DNA of 64,000 nt from an uncultured Alphaproteobacteria bacterium (GTDB taxonomy: Bacteria > Pseudomonadota > Alphaproteobacteria > GCA-2731375). The stretch lies in assembly GCA_951812805.1 (NCBI GenBank), contig CATOSZ010000009.1, forward strand, positions 196,501 to 260,500, written 5' to 3'. This document shows, piece by piece, positions 27,446-36,566 of the stretch. A program made the position numbers and the translations under genes. Under the pieces are notes generated by a model. The model made no database searches. It had not been told where the DNA came from and saw only the letters and a list, made by a program, of their open reading frames with translations. Positions within the stretch are counted from its first letter, which is position 1. Each line of letters opens with the position of its first letter.

Positions 27446-28272
27446 GCCGCGTCTCCGGGCTGGTTTCGGCGACGCAACGCATAGGCGACGAGCGCTATAC
27501 CCGCCAGCCCCATCGGCAGGGACAGCAGCTGGCCCATGGTGACTCCGGCGAACAGGAGGTCGAGATGGGCGTCCGGCTCGCGGGCCAGCTCGACGACGCC
27601 GCGCGCCATCGCGTAGCCGATCAGGAAGAGGCCCGTCGCCAGGCCCGGACGCTCGAACAGCCGGCCCCGCCAGGCGAGCCAGGAGAGCAGGCAGAACAGC
27701 ACCAGGCCCTCGAGCGCGGCTTCGTAGAGCTGGCTCGGATGGCGCGGCTCGGGGCCGCCGTGGGGAAACACCATGGCCCAGGCGACGTCGCTGGTCCGGC
27801 CATAGAGTTCGCCGTTGATGAAGTTGGCGAGGCGGCCGAAGAACAGGCCTAGAGGGACCGCCGGCATGACCAGATCGGCCAGCCGCAGCCTCTCGACCCC
27901 GCGTCGCGCCGCGAACAGCCAGAGCGCCACGGCGACGCCGAGCAGGCCGCCATGGAACGACATGCCGCCCTGCCAGACCTGCAGCGCCTCCAGCGGATTG
28001 TCCAGGTAGTAGCCCGGTTTGTAGAAGGCGACATAGCCGATCCGCCCGCCGAGCACGACGCCGAAAGTCATCCAGAGCAGGAGATCGTCGACGCCACGAT
28101 CGTCGAGCACCTGGACCCGCCGGCGATTGAGCTCCAGCACATAGCGCCAACCGAGGAACAACCCGGCGGCGTAGGCGAGCGCGTACCAGCGAATGGCGAC
28201 GGGGCCGATCCAGATCAGCACCGGATCGATGTCGGGATAGGGGATGGCCGCGAGCGCGATATCCAGGGCCAT
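27442..28272 (-). CDS. lgt: Prolipoprotein diacylglyceryl transferase
   Basis: This 276-residue integral membrane enzyme transfers a diacylglyceryl group from phosphatidylglycerol to the lipobox cysteine of prolipoproteins, the first step of lipoprotein maturation. Several membrane segments are visible. GGRIGYVAFY near residue 75 and WQGGMSFHGGLLG near residue 100 are conserved, and the family signature GRLANFINGELYGR lies near residues 145-158. PRHPSQLYEAALEG follows near residue 175. The length is standard. It lies 21 nt after xerD and overlaps the methyltransferase gene by four bases. Confidence 0.96.
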   Translation of the reverse strand: MALDIALAAIPYPDIDPVLIWIGPVAIRWYALAYAAGLFLGWRYVLELNRRRVQVLDDRGVDDLLLWMTFGVVLGGRIGYVAFYKPGYYLDNPLEALQVWQGGMSFHGGLLGVAVALWLFAARRGVERLRLADLVMPAVPLGLFFGRLANFINGELYGRTSDVAWAMVFPHGGPEPRHPSQLYEAALEGLVLFCLLSWLAWRGRLFERPGLATGLFLIGYAMARGVVELAREPDAHLDLLFAGVTMGQLLSLPMGLAGIALVAYALRRRNQPGDAA

Positions 28273-28293
28273 GGCCGCGCCCGTCCGGTGCCG

Positions 28294-29196
28294 TCAGCCC
28301 GCGAGCGGGTGGTGCTGTTCCACCAGATCGCGCAGGCGATCCTCCAGAACATGGGTGTAGATCTGCGTCGTCGAGATATCGGCATGGCCGAGCATCCGCT
28401 GCACCGAACGCAGATCGGCGCCGCGCGCCAGCAGATGGCTGGCGAAGGCATGGCGCAGGCTGTGGGGCGAGACGCGGCGGCGATCGACGCCGGCCCGGGT
28501 CGCCAGCTCGCTGATCAGCTGGGCGAAGCGCTGGCGCGTCAAATGCCCGCCCTTGGCCCGCGAGGGGAACAGCCATTTGTGGTCGTCGGCCCGCTTCATG
28601 AAGTGCTTGCGCACCGCTTCGTAGGCGACGAGCGCCTCGCGGGCGGGTTCGCTCAGCGGCACCATCCGCTCGCGGCCGCCCTTGCCGCGGATCATCAGGA
28701 AGGGCCGCTCCGGCGTCGCCGAGGGATAGGGCAGCGAGACCAGTTCGCTGACCCGGAGGCCCGTCGCATATAGAATTTCCATCAACGCGACGAAGCGCAC
28801 ACCTTCCGGTCCCGGGTAGTCGCGCGCCGCCTCCAGCAACCGCTCGACCTCTTCCTCGCTGAGAATTTTCGGCAGGGCCCGACCGCGGCGCGGCCCGTCG
28901 ATGCCGCTGGTGGGATCGTCCTCGCGCACGCCTTCGCCCAGGAGGAAGCGAAAGAACTGGCGCAACGCCGACAGCCGCCTGGCCGCGGTCGACGTCGCCA
29001 TGCCGCTTTCCGCCAGTGCCGCGAGATAGGCGCGGACGTCTTCCTTGTCCGCCGCCGTGATGTCGCGACCGAGATGCTCGGCGAAGGCGGTGAGGTCGCG
29101 ACGATAGGCCTCGATGGTATTGAGCGCCGCACCCCGCTCCGCCGCCAGCATCTCGAGAAAGGCCTCGCTCCAGCGTTCCGTCACTGCCAAGCTCAC
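28294..29196 (-). CDS. xerD: Site-specific tyrosine recombinase XerD
   Basis: The 300-residue protein has an N-terminal SAM-like core-binding domain (about residues 5-95) and a C-terminal catalytic domain. The catalytic residues are visible: Arg in LYATGLRVSELVSL near residue 150, Lys in RGKGGRERMVPL near residue 175, His and Arg in HSLRHAFASHLLARG near residue 248, His in MLGHADISTTQ, and the nucleophilic Tyr in IYTHV near residue 283. XerD resolves chromosome dimers at dif together with XerC. The start is GTG at 29196. Nothing integron- or phage-like is nearby, so the housekeeping role is most likely. Confidence 0.93.
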   Translation of the reverse strand: MSLAVTERWSEAFLEMLAAERGAALNTIEAYRRDLTAFAEHLGRDITAADKEDVRAYLAALAESGMATSTAARRLSALRQFFRFLLGEGVREDDPTSGIDGPRRGRALPKILSEEEVERLLEAARDYPGPEGVRFVALMEILYATGLRVSELVSLPYPSATPERPFLMIRGKGGRERMVPLSEPAREALVAYEAVRKHFMKRADDHKWLFPSRAKGGHLTRQRFAQLISELATRAGVDRRRVSPHSLRHAFASHLLARGADLRSVQRMLGHADISTTQIYTHVLEDRLRDLVEQHHPLAG

Positions 29197-29224
29197 GATG
29201 TGTCTCCTCCGGGGCCCGCGGCCC

Positions 29225-31093
29225 TCAATACGCCTGTGCCACGATGGCCTCGAGCGCGACCGCCCGCGCTTCCGCCTCGAAGCCGAGCCGACGAAAGGCG
29301 TCGATCACGGCGGCCAGCGTCGCCGCCCCGGCGCCCGCCGGCCCCGACGGGCCAAGCGCGATCAACGCCAACAGAACGGCTTCCCCGCGCCGGCCCGCGG
29401 CACTCGCGCGGGCAAGGCCGCGCAACAGCGCCGCCGAGGCCACCTGTTGCGACGCGGCCCCGGCGTGTCCATAGAGCGGCGTCCATGTGGCTTCCGGCAC
29501 GGTGTGCCCCATGGCCTCCAGTACCGTCAAGAGCAGAGCGGCACGTTCCAGCCGCTCCGGCGTCGGCGCCGCACCGTCCGGGGTCAGCCAGACGGCGAAG
29601 CGGGCGGGATCGAACGGCAGCGAGAGTCCATCGCCCGCGACCAGCATGACCGGCCAGAGCGAGCGCCAGGCGAGTTCCCGGGCGACATCGCCGCCGGCCT
29701 CGACCAGCCGGTACCAGCCGAGCGCCAACTCCGGCTCGCCCGAGACGAGCAGGGCGCGCGCGAGTTCCGGCGCGAACGGAATCAATCCAGATACCGGGCG
29801 AAGCGTCATCAGCGCCGTCTTATTGGCCCGCGCCACGACGGTGAAACGGTCCGAGCCGCGCAACGGGCGAAGCGCGTCGGCAATGACGCCCGCGCGTTCG
29901 AGGGGGCGTTTGCGGGCCCGGGCGAGCTGATAGAGCAGGGCGTTGGCCCGGGCGCCCGGGTTGGCCTGGGCCCAGGCCACGCCGTCTTCGCGCTCGCCGG
30001 GCTCGAAACGGGCAAGCGCGTAGAGTTCGCGCAGCCGCGAGATCGCCAGCCTGCGGGTTGCCGCGGCCCGTTCCGCCGCCTCCAGTCGCACCGCTTCTGG
30101 CGCCGTCCGGCTTTCCACCAAATGACGGGCGAGCGGCACCCCCGCGTCGGCCACAGCGTCGGCCGGCAGCGGCCAATCGACGGTCCGCAGCATCGCCAGA
30201 TGCAGCGGCGTCGGCGAGGGCAGACTGACCAGCGGCTCGCCGCCCCGTCCGCTGGCCGCGCCCAGCAAGGCATAGAAGGCGGGATCCTCCGTCTCGGGCA
30301 GGGCTTCCAGCAACAATTCCTCGAACAGGGCGACCCGATCGACATCACCGTCCAGCGCGTGACAGAAGGCGGCCGGCTTCAGCCAGCGCGTTTCGTTCGA
30401 ACGCTCGATCATGTTGAAGGCCATGGCGCACGCGCCTTCACGGTCGTCCGCGAGCCACAGGCCGTCGATCCGGGCGGCGAGCAGAGCCGGCGTCTCCAGG
30501 CCCGGCGGTGCGCGGTCCAGCAGGGCCTTGACCTCGCGGTTCCGTCCCGCGGCGGCCAGACGGTCGAGGCGGGCCAACAGCAGGTCCGATCCGCTGGCCG
30601 TCTCGCCTTCGGGGACCCGCGCGCCGGTCAGCAGCAGGCGGCGGGCGAGGTCGTGCATGACGGGCGATGTGCCCTCTACCGGCAACCGGGCCAGCAGCGC
30701 GACGATGGTATCGAGACGGCTGCCCGCCCACATGTCGGCGCCGAGGCCGCCGTCCGCCTCGGACAGCAGGCCGATGGCGGCGGGATCGACGGCGCGCAGC
30801 CGTTGGACCTGGACGCCCGTTGCGGATGCGCCGCCACCCCGCCTGGCCTTCCGGCCCGGCAGGCGGCGGCCCTCGATGTCGCCGCCGGACGCGTTGTCAC
30901 GGGACGCGTCGTTCGTCGGCGGAAGCGGGTCGGTACGCGCTGGCGCCGGGCGTGTCGCCTCCCCTGGCGGGCGAAGCTGAACGGGCGCGCCGAGGCGTTG
31001 CCTGTCCTGTTGCGCCACCGCCATCGACGCCAGGCCCGCCAGCAGGCCCGCGAGGACCACGCCGGCGACGCGCCTACTTCGCGAAGCGGTCAT
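29225..31093 (-). CDS. Exported alpha-helical protein of unknown function
   Basis: I do not recognise a named family. The protein (622 residues from ATG 31093; ATG 31102 is also possible) starts with an Arg-rich n-region and a hydrophobic core ending in SMAVAQQ, a plausible Sec signal peptide near residues 1-28. A Pro/Arg-rich linker follows to about residue 90. The rest is Ala/Leu/Arg-rich and strongly helical, with spacing that suggests tetratricopeptide- or alpha-solenoid-like repeats. It should be a periplasmic scaffold. It overlaps the upstream 46-residue gene and is followed by xerD after 28 nt, so the three are probably one transcript. Confidence 0.72.
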   Translation of the reverse strand: MTASRSRRVAGVVLAGLLAGLASMAVAQQDRQRLGAPVQLRPPGEATRPAPARTDPLPPTNDASRDNASGGDIEGRRLPGRKARRGGGASATGVQVQRLRAVDPAAIGLLSEADGGLGADMWAGSRLDTIVALLARLPVEGTSPVMHDLARRLLLTGARVPEGETASGSDLLLARLDRLAAAGRNREVKALLDRAPPGLETPALLAARIDGLWLADDREGACAMAFNMIERSNETRWLKPAAFCHALDGDVDRVALFEELLLEALPETEDPAFYALLGAASGRGGEPLVSLPSPTPLHLAMLRTVDWPLPADAVADAGVPLARHLVESRTAPEAVRLEAAERAAATRRLAISRLRELYALARFEPGEREDGVAWAQANPGARANALLYQLARARKRPLERAGVIADALRPLRGSDRFTVVARANKTALMTLRPVSGLIPFAPELARALLVSGEPELALGWYRLVEAGGDVARELAWRSLWPVMLVAGDGLSLPFDPARFAVWLTPDGAAPTPERLERAALLLTVLEAMGHTVPEATWTPLYGHAGAASQQVASAALLRGLARASAAGRRGEAVLLALIALGPSGPAGAGAATLAAVIDAFRRLGFEAEARAVALEAIVAQAY

Positions 31094-31214
31094 TGGAGAC
31101 ATCGACCTCGATGCGTGCCGTCGGCGGCGGGATTTCCCAAAAGGTCACGTAAACGGCCACGCCGGCGAAGGCGAAAACGATCAGCAGGGTCGCGGCCAGC
31201 CAGAGTTTCTTCAT
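31074..31214 (-). CDS. 46-residue single-span membrane protein
   Basis: The peptide begins MKKLWLAATLLIVFAFAGVA, a hydrophobic segment long enough for one membrane span or an uncleaved signal, and ends in a short polar tail. Only the last 46 codons of a longer open frame look genuine, because upstream residues lack protein character. It overlaps the start of the exported helical protein by about 20-29 nt, so the two are probably translationally coupled. Small proteins at this position between aroK and xerD occur in related bacteria, but I cannot name a function. Confidence 0.55.
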   Translation of the reverse strand: MKKLWLAATLLIVFAFAGVAVYVTFWEIPPPTARIEVDVSNDRFAK

Positions 31215-31417
31215 CGATCCCAGGGCATCGTCGGCCCCTTGCCCCTGATACGCGCGGCCTCTTGCACCGGTCCGGGACCGACGAATCGCAACCGCACGCG
31301 TGATTAGATTGAAATCATGGCGGAATTTGGGCAGTGTATCCCTCGACACACGAGCTGACAACGGCTGGCGCCCGTGGCATTGCCGCATATCCAAGAGCTA
31401 TACGATTGCCGCCATCG

Positions 31418-31987
31418 ATGAGCGCTTCCTCCAACACATCGCGTGAGGCGCCCGCGGGGGCCGGTGGTTCGATCGTCCTCGTCGGCATCATGGGCGCCGG
31501 CAAGAGTGCGATCGGGCGACGCCTCGCCCAGCGTCTGGGCCTGCCCTTCGTCGATGCCGACGACGAGATCGAGGCGGCGGCCGGCTGCACGATCTCGGAA
31601 ATTTTCGAACGCTTCGGCGAAGCGGAATTCCGCCAAGGGGAGGAACGCGTGATTGCCCGTTTGCTGCAGGGCCCGCCACATGTGGTGGCGACCGGAGGCG
31701 GCGCCTTCATGAGCGAGCGTACCCGCGAGGCGATCCAACGCGACGGCGTCTCCGTCTGGTTGCGGGCCGACCTCGAGACGCTGATGCGCCGCGTTCGCCG
31801 ACGCCAGAACCGCCCGCTGCTGCAGACCGCCGATCCGGAAGAGACCATGCGGGAGCTGATGGAACGACGCTATCCGATCTATGGCGAGGCCGACCACATC
31901 ATCGACAGCTCCGATGGGCCGCATGCCCGGGTCGTCGAGGCGATCGTCGAAGCCTTGGGGGAGGCGCGCGCGAATGACCGTGGATAG
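31418..31987 (+). CDS. aroK: Shikimate kinase
   Basis: The 189-residue enzyme phosphorylates shikimate with ATP in the chorismate pathway. Walker A is in LVGIMGAGKSAIGRRLA near residue 21. FVDADDEIEAAAGCTISEIF near residue 43 binds shikimate and magnesium. The conserved RQGEERVI follows, then GGGAFMSERTRE, and the lid region is near RRRQNRPLLQ. ATG at 31418 gives a normal length with a short Ser/Thr-rich N-terminus; the upstream open frame lacks similarity. It overlaps the aroB start by 14 nt, giving the standard aroK-aroB pair, and is divergent from the small membrane protein gene. Confidence 0.94.
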   Translation: MSASSNTSREAPAGAGGSIVLVGIMGAGKSAIGRRLAQRLGLPFVDADDEIEAAAGCTISEIFERFGEAEFRQGEERVIARLLQGPPHVVATGGGAFMSERTREAIQRDGVSVWLRADLETLMRRVRRRQNRPLLQTADPEETMRELMERRYPIYGEADHIIDSSDGPHARVVEAIVEALGEARANDRG

Positions 31988-33110
31988 ACGCCTCACCGTC
32001 GAGCTCGGCGCGCGGGCCTATGACATCGTCATCGGCACGGACCTGCTGGCGCGTGCCGGCGCGCTCATCGGGCCCGTGTTGCGCCGGCCCCGGGTCGCGA
32101 TCGTGGCCGACGAGGCGGTCGCGGCGCTGCATCTGGGCGCGCTCGAGGACGGGCTGGCGGCGGCGGGCATCAAAAGTCTGCCGATCCTCTTGCCGCCGGG
32201 CGAAGCCACCAAGAGTTTCGCGCAGTTGGAGGGGTTGCTGGAGCGCTTGATCGAACTGGAAGTGGCGCGCGACGACGTCCTGATCGCCTTCGGCGGCGGG
32301 GTGATCGGCGACCTCGCCGGTTTCGCGGCGAGCCTGCTGCGCCGCGGTATCGACTTCGTGCAGATCCCGACCACCCTGCTCTCGCAGGTCGACAGTGCCG
32401 TCGGCGGCAAGACCGCGATCAACGCGAGCCGGGGCAAGAACCTGATCGGCGCCTTCCATCAGCCCCGCCTCGTGCTGGCCGACGTCGGTCTGCTCGAAAG
32501 CCTGCCGCGGCGCGAACTGCTGGCCGGCTATGGCGAGGTGGTGAAATACGGCCTGCTGGGCGATGCCGATTTCTTCGAGTGGCTGGAACGCCATGGCCGG
32601 GACCTTCTGGCCGGCGACGGCGAGCTCAGGGCACATGCGGTCGAGGTCAGCTGCCGGGCCAAGGCGGGCTTCGTCGCCCGGGACGAACGCGAGGGCGGCG
32701 TGCGCGCGCTGCTCAACCTCGGCCATACCTTCGGCCATGCGTTGGAGGCGGAAACCGGGTTCTCCGACCGCCTGCTGCACGGCGAGGCGGTGGCGATCGG
32801 CATGGTGATGGCGTTCGAGTTTTCCGCCCGCCTCGGCCATTGTTCGGGACAGGACGCGGACCGGGCGCGCCGTCATCTGGCCAGCATCGGCCTGCCGACG
32901 CGGGCGGGCGATGCCGGTCTCGGGCCGGCGCATCGCGACAATCTCGTCGCGCATATGCGCCAGGACAAGAAAGTGCGTGACGGCCGGCTGACGTTCGTGC
33001 TGGCGCGCGCCATCGGCGACAGCTTCGTGGCCCGCGACGTCGCGCGAAACGAGCTCGACGCCTATCTGGCCTCGGCCCTGGCGCCGGCGATGGCGCGGGA
33101 GGAGCGTTGA
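31974..33110 (+). CDS. aroB: 3-dehydroquinate synthase
   Basis: The 378-residue NAD- and zinc-dependent enzyme converts DAHP to 3-dehydroquinate, the second step of the shikimate pathway. The nucleotide-binding block is FGGGVIGDLAGFAASLLRRGI near residue 105. IPTTLLSQVDSAVGGKTAIN follows near residue 128 and KNLIGAFHQPRLVLAD near residue 153. Zinc ligands include the histidines in LNLGHTFGHALE near residue 250 and LLHGEAVAIGMV near residue 268. ATG at 31974 overlaps aroK. Its stop overlaps the next gene's TTG as TTGA. Confidence 0.96.
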   Translation: MTVDRRLTVELGARAYDIVIGTDLLARAGALIGPVLRRPRVAIVADEAVAALHLGALEDGLAAAGIKSLPILLPPGEATKSFAQLEGLLERLIELEVARDDVLIAFGGGVIGDLAGFAASLLRRGIDFVQIPTTLLSQVDSAVGGKTAINASRGKNLIGAFHQPRLVLADVGLLESLPRRELLAGYGEVVKYGLLGDADFFEWLERHGRDLLAGDGELRAHAVEVSCRAKAGFVARDEREGGVRALLNLGHTFGHALEAETGFSDRLLHGEAVAIGMVMAFEFSARLGHCSGQDADRARRHLASIGLPTRAGDAGLGPAHRDNLVAHMRQDKKVRDGRLTFVLARAIGDSFVARDVARNELDAYLASALAPAMAREER

Positions 33111-34393
33111 GCGACGCCATGGACCTGGAACTCCTGCTCTGGCTTGCCGGTATCGTCTTGCTGCTGTTTCTCTCGGCCCTGTTCTCGGGCTCGGAGACGG
33201 CACTGACCGCCGCCTCGCGGGCGCAGATGCTGCATCTCGCGAAGAAGGGCAATCGCCGGGCCGAGCTGGTTCTGCGCCTGATGGAGGGGCGCGAACGGTT
33301 GATCGGGGCGATCCTGCTCGGCAATAACCTGGTGAACATTCTGGCGTCGGCCCTGGCGACCAGCTTGCTGATCACCGTGTTCGGGGATGCCGGCGTCGCC
33401 TATGCGACGGCCGTCATGACCGCGGCGGTGCTGATCTTCGCCGAGGTCATGCCCAAGACCTACGCCATCCACAACGCCAATCGCTCGGCGCTTCGCGTGG
33501 CGCCGCTGATCCGGTTGGTGGTGGCGCTGTTCGGCCCGCTGGTCCGCGTGGTGCAGGCGATCGTGCGCCTGCTGCTGCGTCTGGTCGGTGTCAGGATCGG
33601 CGCTGGCGGCCATCTGTTGAGCCCGAGCGAAGAGCTGATGGGCGCCGTCGACCTGCATATCAGCGAGGGCCGGATGGAGAAGACCGACCGGGACATGCTC
33701 GGCGGGATCCTCGATCTGCCCGACGTCCAGGTCGACGAGATCATGGTGCATCGAACGGCGATCACCATGATCGACGCGGACCAGCCGGTGCAGGCCATCG
33801 TCGACGAGGTGTTGGCGAGCCCCTTCACGCGGATCCCGCTCTGGCGCGACGATCCGGAGAACATCATCGGCGTGCTGCACGCCAAGGATCTGCTGGCGGC
33901 CTTGCACCAGCGGGGCGACGCCATCGGCGCGGCGGACGTCGTCCGGCTGGCCCGGCCGCCCTGGTTCGTGCCCGATACGACGCCGCTGATTGGCCAGCTG
34001 AACGCCTTTCGCGAGCGGCGCGCGCACTTCGCGCTGGTGGTCGACGAATATGGCGCGCTTCAGGGACTGGTGACGCTGGAGGATATCCTCGAGGAGATCG
34101 TCGGCGACATCGTGGACGAGCACGACGATATCGCCCAGGGCGCCATCCGGCGCGATCCGTCCGGCGGCTATGTGGTCGAGGGGACGGTGACCGTGCGCGA
34201 CCTCAACCGCCATGCCGATTGGGAACTGCCCGACGAGGAGGCGGCGACCGTCGCCGGCCTGGTCATCCACGAAGCCCGGCGCATTCCCGACGTCGGCGAC
34301 AGCTTCGAGATCGCCGGCTGCGACTTCGACGTGCTGGCGCGCGAACGCAACCAGGTCACGCGGCTCAGGGTGCGGCCGCGCGCCGCCTCATGA
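33107..34393 (+). CDS. HlyC/CorC family (CNNM-type) membrane protein with CBS domains
   Basis: The 428-residue protein has the DUF21/CNNM membrane domain (about residues 5-180; FLSALFSGSETALTAASRAQM near residue 22), two CBS domains (about 200-330), and a C-terminal CorC/HlyC transporter-associated domain (about 345-425; ALVVDEYGALQGLVTLEDILEEIVG). Relatives take part in magnesium or cobalt efflux and resistance; older annotations call them hemolysins without support. It follows aroB with a TTGA overlap; ATG at 33119 is an alternative start. GGGAGGAG just upstream could serve either start. It is placed in the inner membrane. Confidence 0.9.
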   Translation: MSDAMDLELLLWLAGIVLLLFLSALFSGSETALTAASRAQMLHLAKKGNRRAELVLRLMEGRERLIGAILLGNNLVNILASALATSLLITVFGDAGVAYATAVMTAAVLIFAEVMPKTYAIHNANRSALRVAPLIRLVVALFGPLVRVVQAIVRLLLRLVGVRIGAGGHLLSPSEELMGAVDLHISEGRMEKTDRDMLGGILDLPDVQVDEIMVHRTAITMIDADQPVQAIVDEVLASPFTRIPLWRDDPENIIGVLHAKDLLAALHQRGDAIGAADVVRLARPPWFVPDTTPLIGQLNAFRERRAHFALVVDEYGALQGLVTLEDILEEIVGDIVDEHDDIAQGAIRRDPSGGYVVEGTVTVRDLNRHADWELPDEEAATVAGLVIHEARRIPDVGDSFEIAGCDFDVLARERNQVTRLRVRPRAAS

Positions 34394-34687
34394 CACGAGG
34401 TCGGACCACGCGCGCGCCTCGATCTCGGGCGCGCGCGCCGCGCCGGCGCGTTCCGCCCGTTCCCGCGCCTGGCGTTCGGCCGTGCGGTAGAACTCCAGGA
34501 TGTAGACACGCATCGCCGAGGTGAAGGTGCCGGGCGCCTCGCGGCCGGCGACCTCGCTGAAGATTTCATCGAGGCGGCGGTCGGTCCGCGCCGAAATGTC
34601 GGCGAGCGCGTGCCACATCGACGCCTCGAGCTTGATACTGGTGCGACGTCCATCAATTCGAATGTTTTTGCAGACGAGACTGCTCAT
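34388..34687 (-). CDS. Ribbon-helix-helix (RHH_4-type) protein
   Basis: The 99-residue protein begins MSSLVCKNIRIDGRRTSIKL, followed by EASMWHALADISARTDRRLDEIFSEV, the beta-strand and two helices of an RHH_4-type domain, then TSAMRVYILEFYRTA, the usual second block. The C-terminus is Arg/Ala-rich. Such proteins are small DNA-binding regulators or antitoxin-like factors. ATG at 34687 gives the standard family N-terminus; an earlier ATG at 34720 would add an AT-rich-coded extension. The upstream region (34688-34900) is AT-rich and probably holds its promoter. The 3' end overlaps the convergent CorC-type gene by six bases. Confidence 0.8.
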   Translation of the reverse strand: MSSLVCKNIRIDGRRTSIKLEASMWHALADISARTDRRLDEIFSEVAGREAPGTFTSAMRVYILEFYRTAERQARERAERAGAARAPEIEARAWSDLVS

Positions 34688-34928
34688 GGGGGCGGTATCC
34701 TCGTCACTCGTATTTTGCATGGCATTACCGGCAATTATGCACTCATAGAAAGATAGTATTGTAACTTTAAGTAGAGTCAAGTGGTCATGTACAATGCTAT
34801 GCGTGAAAATTGGCGTGTAAGGTTCGATATCCGGTCCGACACTGTGCGACATTGTCGCGGAAATCTGCGGTTTCTATCCGCTTCGACGACGGTTGCGCCG
34901 GCGGGCGCCACTAACCATACTTCGGTTC

Positions 34929-35501
34929 ATGCGTAAGCGCGGTCGCGATATCCCTCTCGCCCGGTTGCCGGAGGCGGAAGCCTCGGCGCCGGAACTTCGC
35001 CTGTGCGAGCAGGTGGGCTGCCGGGAGGCGGGAGAATACCGGGCGCCGCGCCGGCGCAGCGAAGAGAGCGGCTGGTACTGGTTCTGCCTGGAGCACGTGC
35101 GCGACTACAACAAGTCCTGGGACTACTTCCAGGGCATGAGCGAGGCGGAGATCGAGCGGTTTCGCAAGGACGCCGTCATCGGACATCGGCCGACCTGGAA
35201 GCTCGGCTCGGGGCCGGGTGCGGCGATGGCGAACGGCGCGCGCGATCCGTTCGGATTCTTCGGCGAGGACGAGGCGGACCCGACGCCGCCCGAACGCCAG
35301 GGATTGAGCGGCGAAACGCTCCGCGCGCTGGCGGCCCTCGATCTCGAGCCCGGTGTCGACTTGCAACAGATCAAAATGCGGTATAAGCAGCTGGTCAAAC
35401 GGTTTCACCCCGATGCCAACGGTGGCGACACGTCGGTGGAAGAACGTTTCAAGGCGATCAACGAGGCGTACACCTTCCTGAAATCGAACGGCGTCGGCTG
35501 A
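34929..35501 (+). CDS. J-domain-containing protein
   Basis: The 190-residue protein ends in a DnaJ-type J domain (about residues 130-190), with the HPD motif in VKRFHPDANGG that stimulates DnaK ATPase activity. The N-terminal half has a Cys pair (RLCEQVGCREAG) with further Cys/His residues (FCLEHVRDYNKSWDYFQGM), perhaps a small zinc site. It lacks the Gly/Phe and zinc-finger domains of true DnaJ, so it is a specialised co-chaperone. Its position just before cobS-cobT is conserved in alphaproteobacteria and suggests a role in assembling the cobaltochelatase, which is an inference from context. Confidence 0.88.
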   Translation: MRKRGRDIPLARLPEAEASAPELRLCEQVGCREAGEYRAPRRRSEESGWYWFCLEHVRDYNKSWDYFQGMSEAEIERFRKDAVIGHRPTWKLGSGPGAAMANGARDPFGFFGEDEADPTPPERQGLSGETLRALAALDLEPGVDLQQIKMRYKQLVKRFHPDANGGDTSVEERFKAINEAYTFLKSNGVG

Positions 35502-35552
35502 GCGCGGGTCTCGCGTTCAACTCAAACAAAACCTGGAGCAGGACTAAGTCAC

Positions 35553-36557
35553 ATGACGGCGATTGAGGCCGCGGACGCGGCGACGACGGAACTCCCGGAT
35601 GCCCCGGATACCACGGTCGATGTGAAGGAAGCCTTCGACGTCGACAGCAAGATGGTGGTGCCGGCCTTTTCCGAACCCAGCGAACTGGTGCCGGACTTCG
35701 ACCCGGACTATCGCTTCGACCGCGATACCACGCTCGCCATCCTGGCCGGTTTCGCGCACAACCGGCGGGTGATGATCCAGGGCTATCACGGTACCGGAAA
35801 GTCGACCCATATCGAACAGGTCGCCGCCCGCCTGAACTGGCCGTGCATTCGCGTGAACCTGGACAGCCACATCAGTCGTATCGACCTGATCGGCAAGGAC
35901 GCGATCGTCTTGAAGGACGGCCAGCAGGTGACGGAGTTCCGCGAGGGCATCCTGCCTTGGGCGTTGCAACATCCCTGCGCCCTGGTCTTCGACGAGTATG
36001 ACGCCGGCCGTGCCGACGTGATGTTCGTGATCCAGCGCATCCTCGAGGTGGAAGGCAAGCTGACCCTGCTCGACCAGAACCGGGTGATCCGCCCGCATCC
36101 CTCGTTCCGCCTATTCTCGACGACGAATACGGTGGGCCTGGGCGATACGACGGGCCTCTATCACGGCACGCAGCAGATCAACCAGGGCCAGATGGACCGC
36201 TGGAGCATCGTCACGACGCTGAACTATCTGCCGGCGGAGATGGAGCAGAACATCATCTGCGCCAAGGCCAAGAGCTACGACACCGAGACCGGCCGCAAGA
36301 CTGTCGAGGCCATGGTCGCCGTCGCCGAGCTCAGCCGCTCCGGCTTCATCAACGGCGACATCTCGACCGTGATGTCGCCGCGTACGGTGCTGACCTGGGC
36401 GCAGAACGCGGAGATCTTCGACGATGTCGGGCTCGGCTTCCGCTTGAGCTTCCTCAACCGCTGCGACGAGGTCGAGCGCTCGATCATCGCCGAGTATTAT
36501 CAGCGTTGCATGGGCGAGGAGTTGCCGGAGTCGGCGGCGAACGCCGATCTGGCCTGA
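35553..36557 (+). CDS. cobS: Cobaltochelatase subunit CobS
   Basis: The 334-residue AAA+ protein is a subunit of the aerobic cobaltochelatase that, with CobN and CobT, inserts cobalt into hydrogenobyrinic acid a,c-diamide with ATP hydrolysis. Walker A is in [19 protein letters not shown] near residue 73. [33 protein letters not shown] near residues 107-139 is diagnostic for CobS, Walker B is in [15 protein letters not shown] near residue 143, and sensor [20 protein letters not shown] near residue 188. The N-terminus is Asp/Thr-rich. It is followed by cobT after 9 nt, so the two form an operon. Confidence 0.97.
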   Translation: MTAIEAADAATTELPDAPDTTVDVKEAFDVDSKMVVPAFSEPSELVPDFDPDYRFDRDTTLAILAGFAHNRRVMIQGYHGTGKSTHIEQVAARLNWPCIRVNLDSHISRIDLIGKDAIVLKDGQQVTEFREGILPWALQHPCALVFDEYDAGRADVMFVIQRILEVEGKLTLLDQNRVIRPHPSFRLFSTTNTVGLGDTTGLYHGTQQINQGQMDRWSIVTTLNYLPAEMEQNIICAKAKSYDTETGRKTVEAMVAVAELSRSGFINGDISTVMSPRTVLTWAQNAEIFDDVGLGFRLSFLNRCDEVERSIIAEYYQRCMGEELPESAANADLA

Positions 36558-36566
36558 TCCCCGGCC

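Noticed and set aside
28294-29196. XerD-like recombinase as an integron or phage integrase
   Set aside because: It sits between lgt and an exported protein gene in a housekeeping run, has full XerD length and motifs, and no att or cassette array is nearby.
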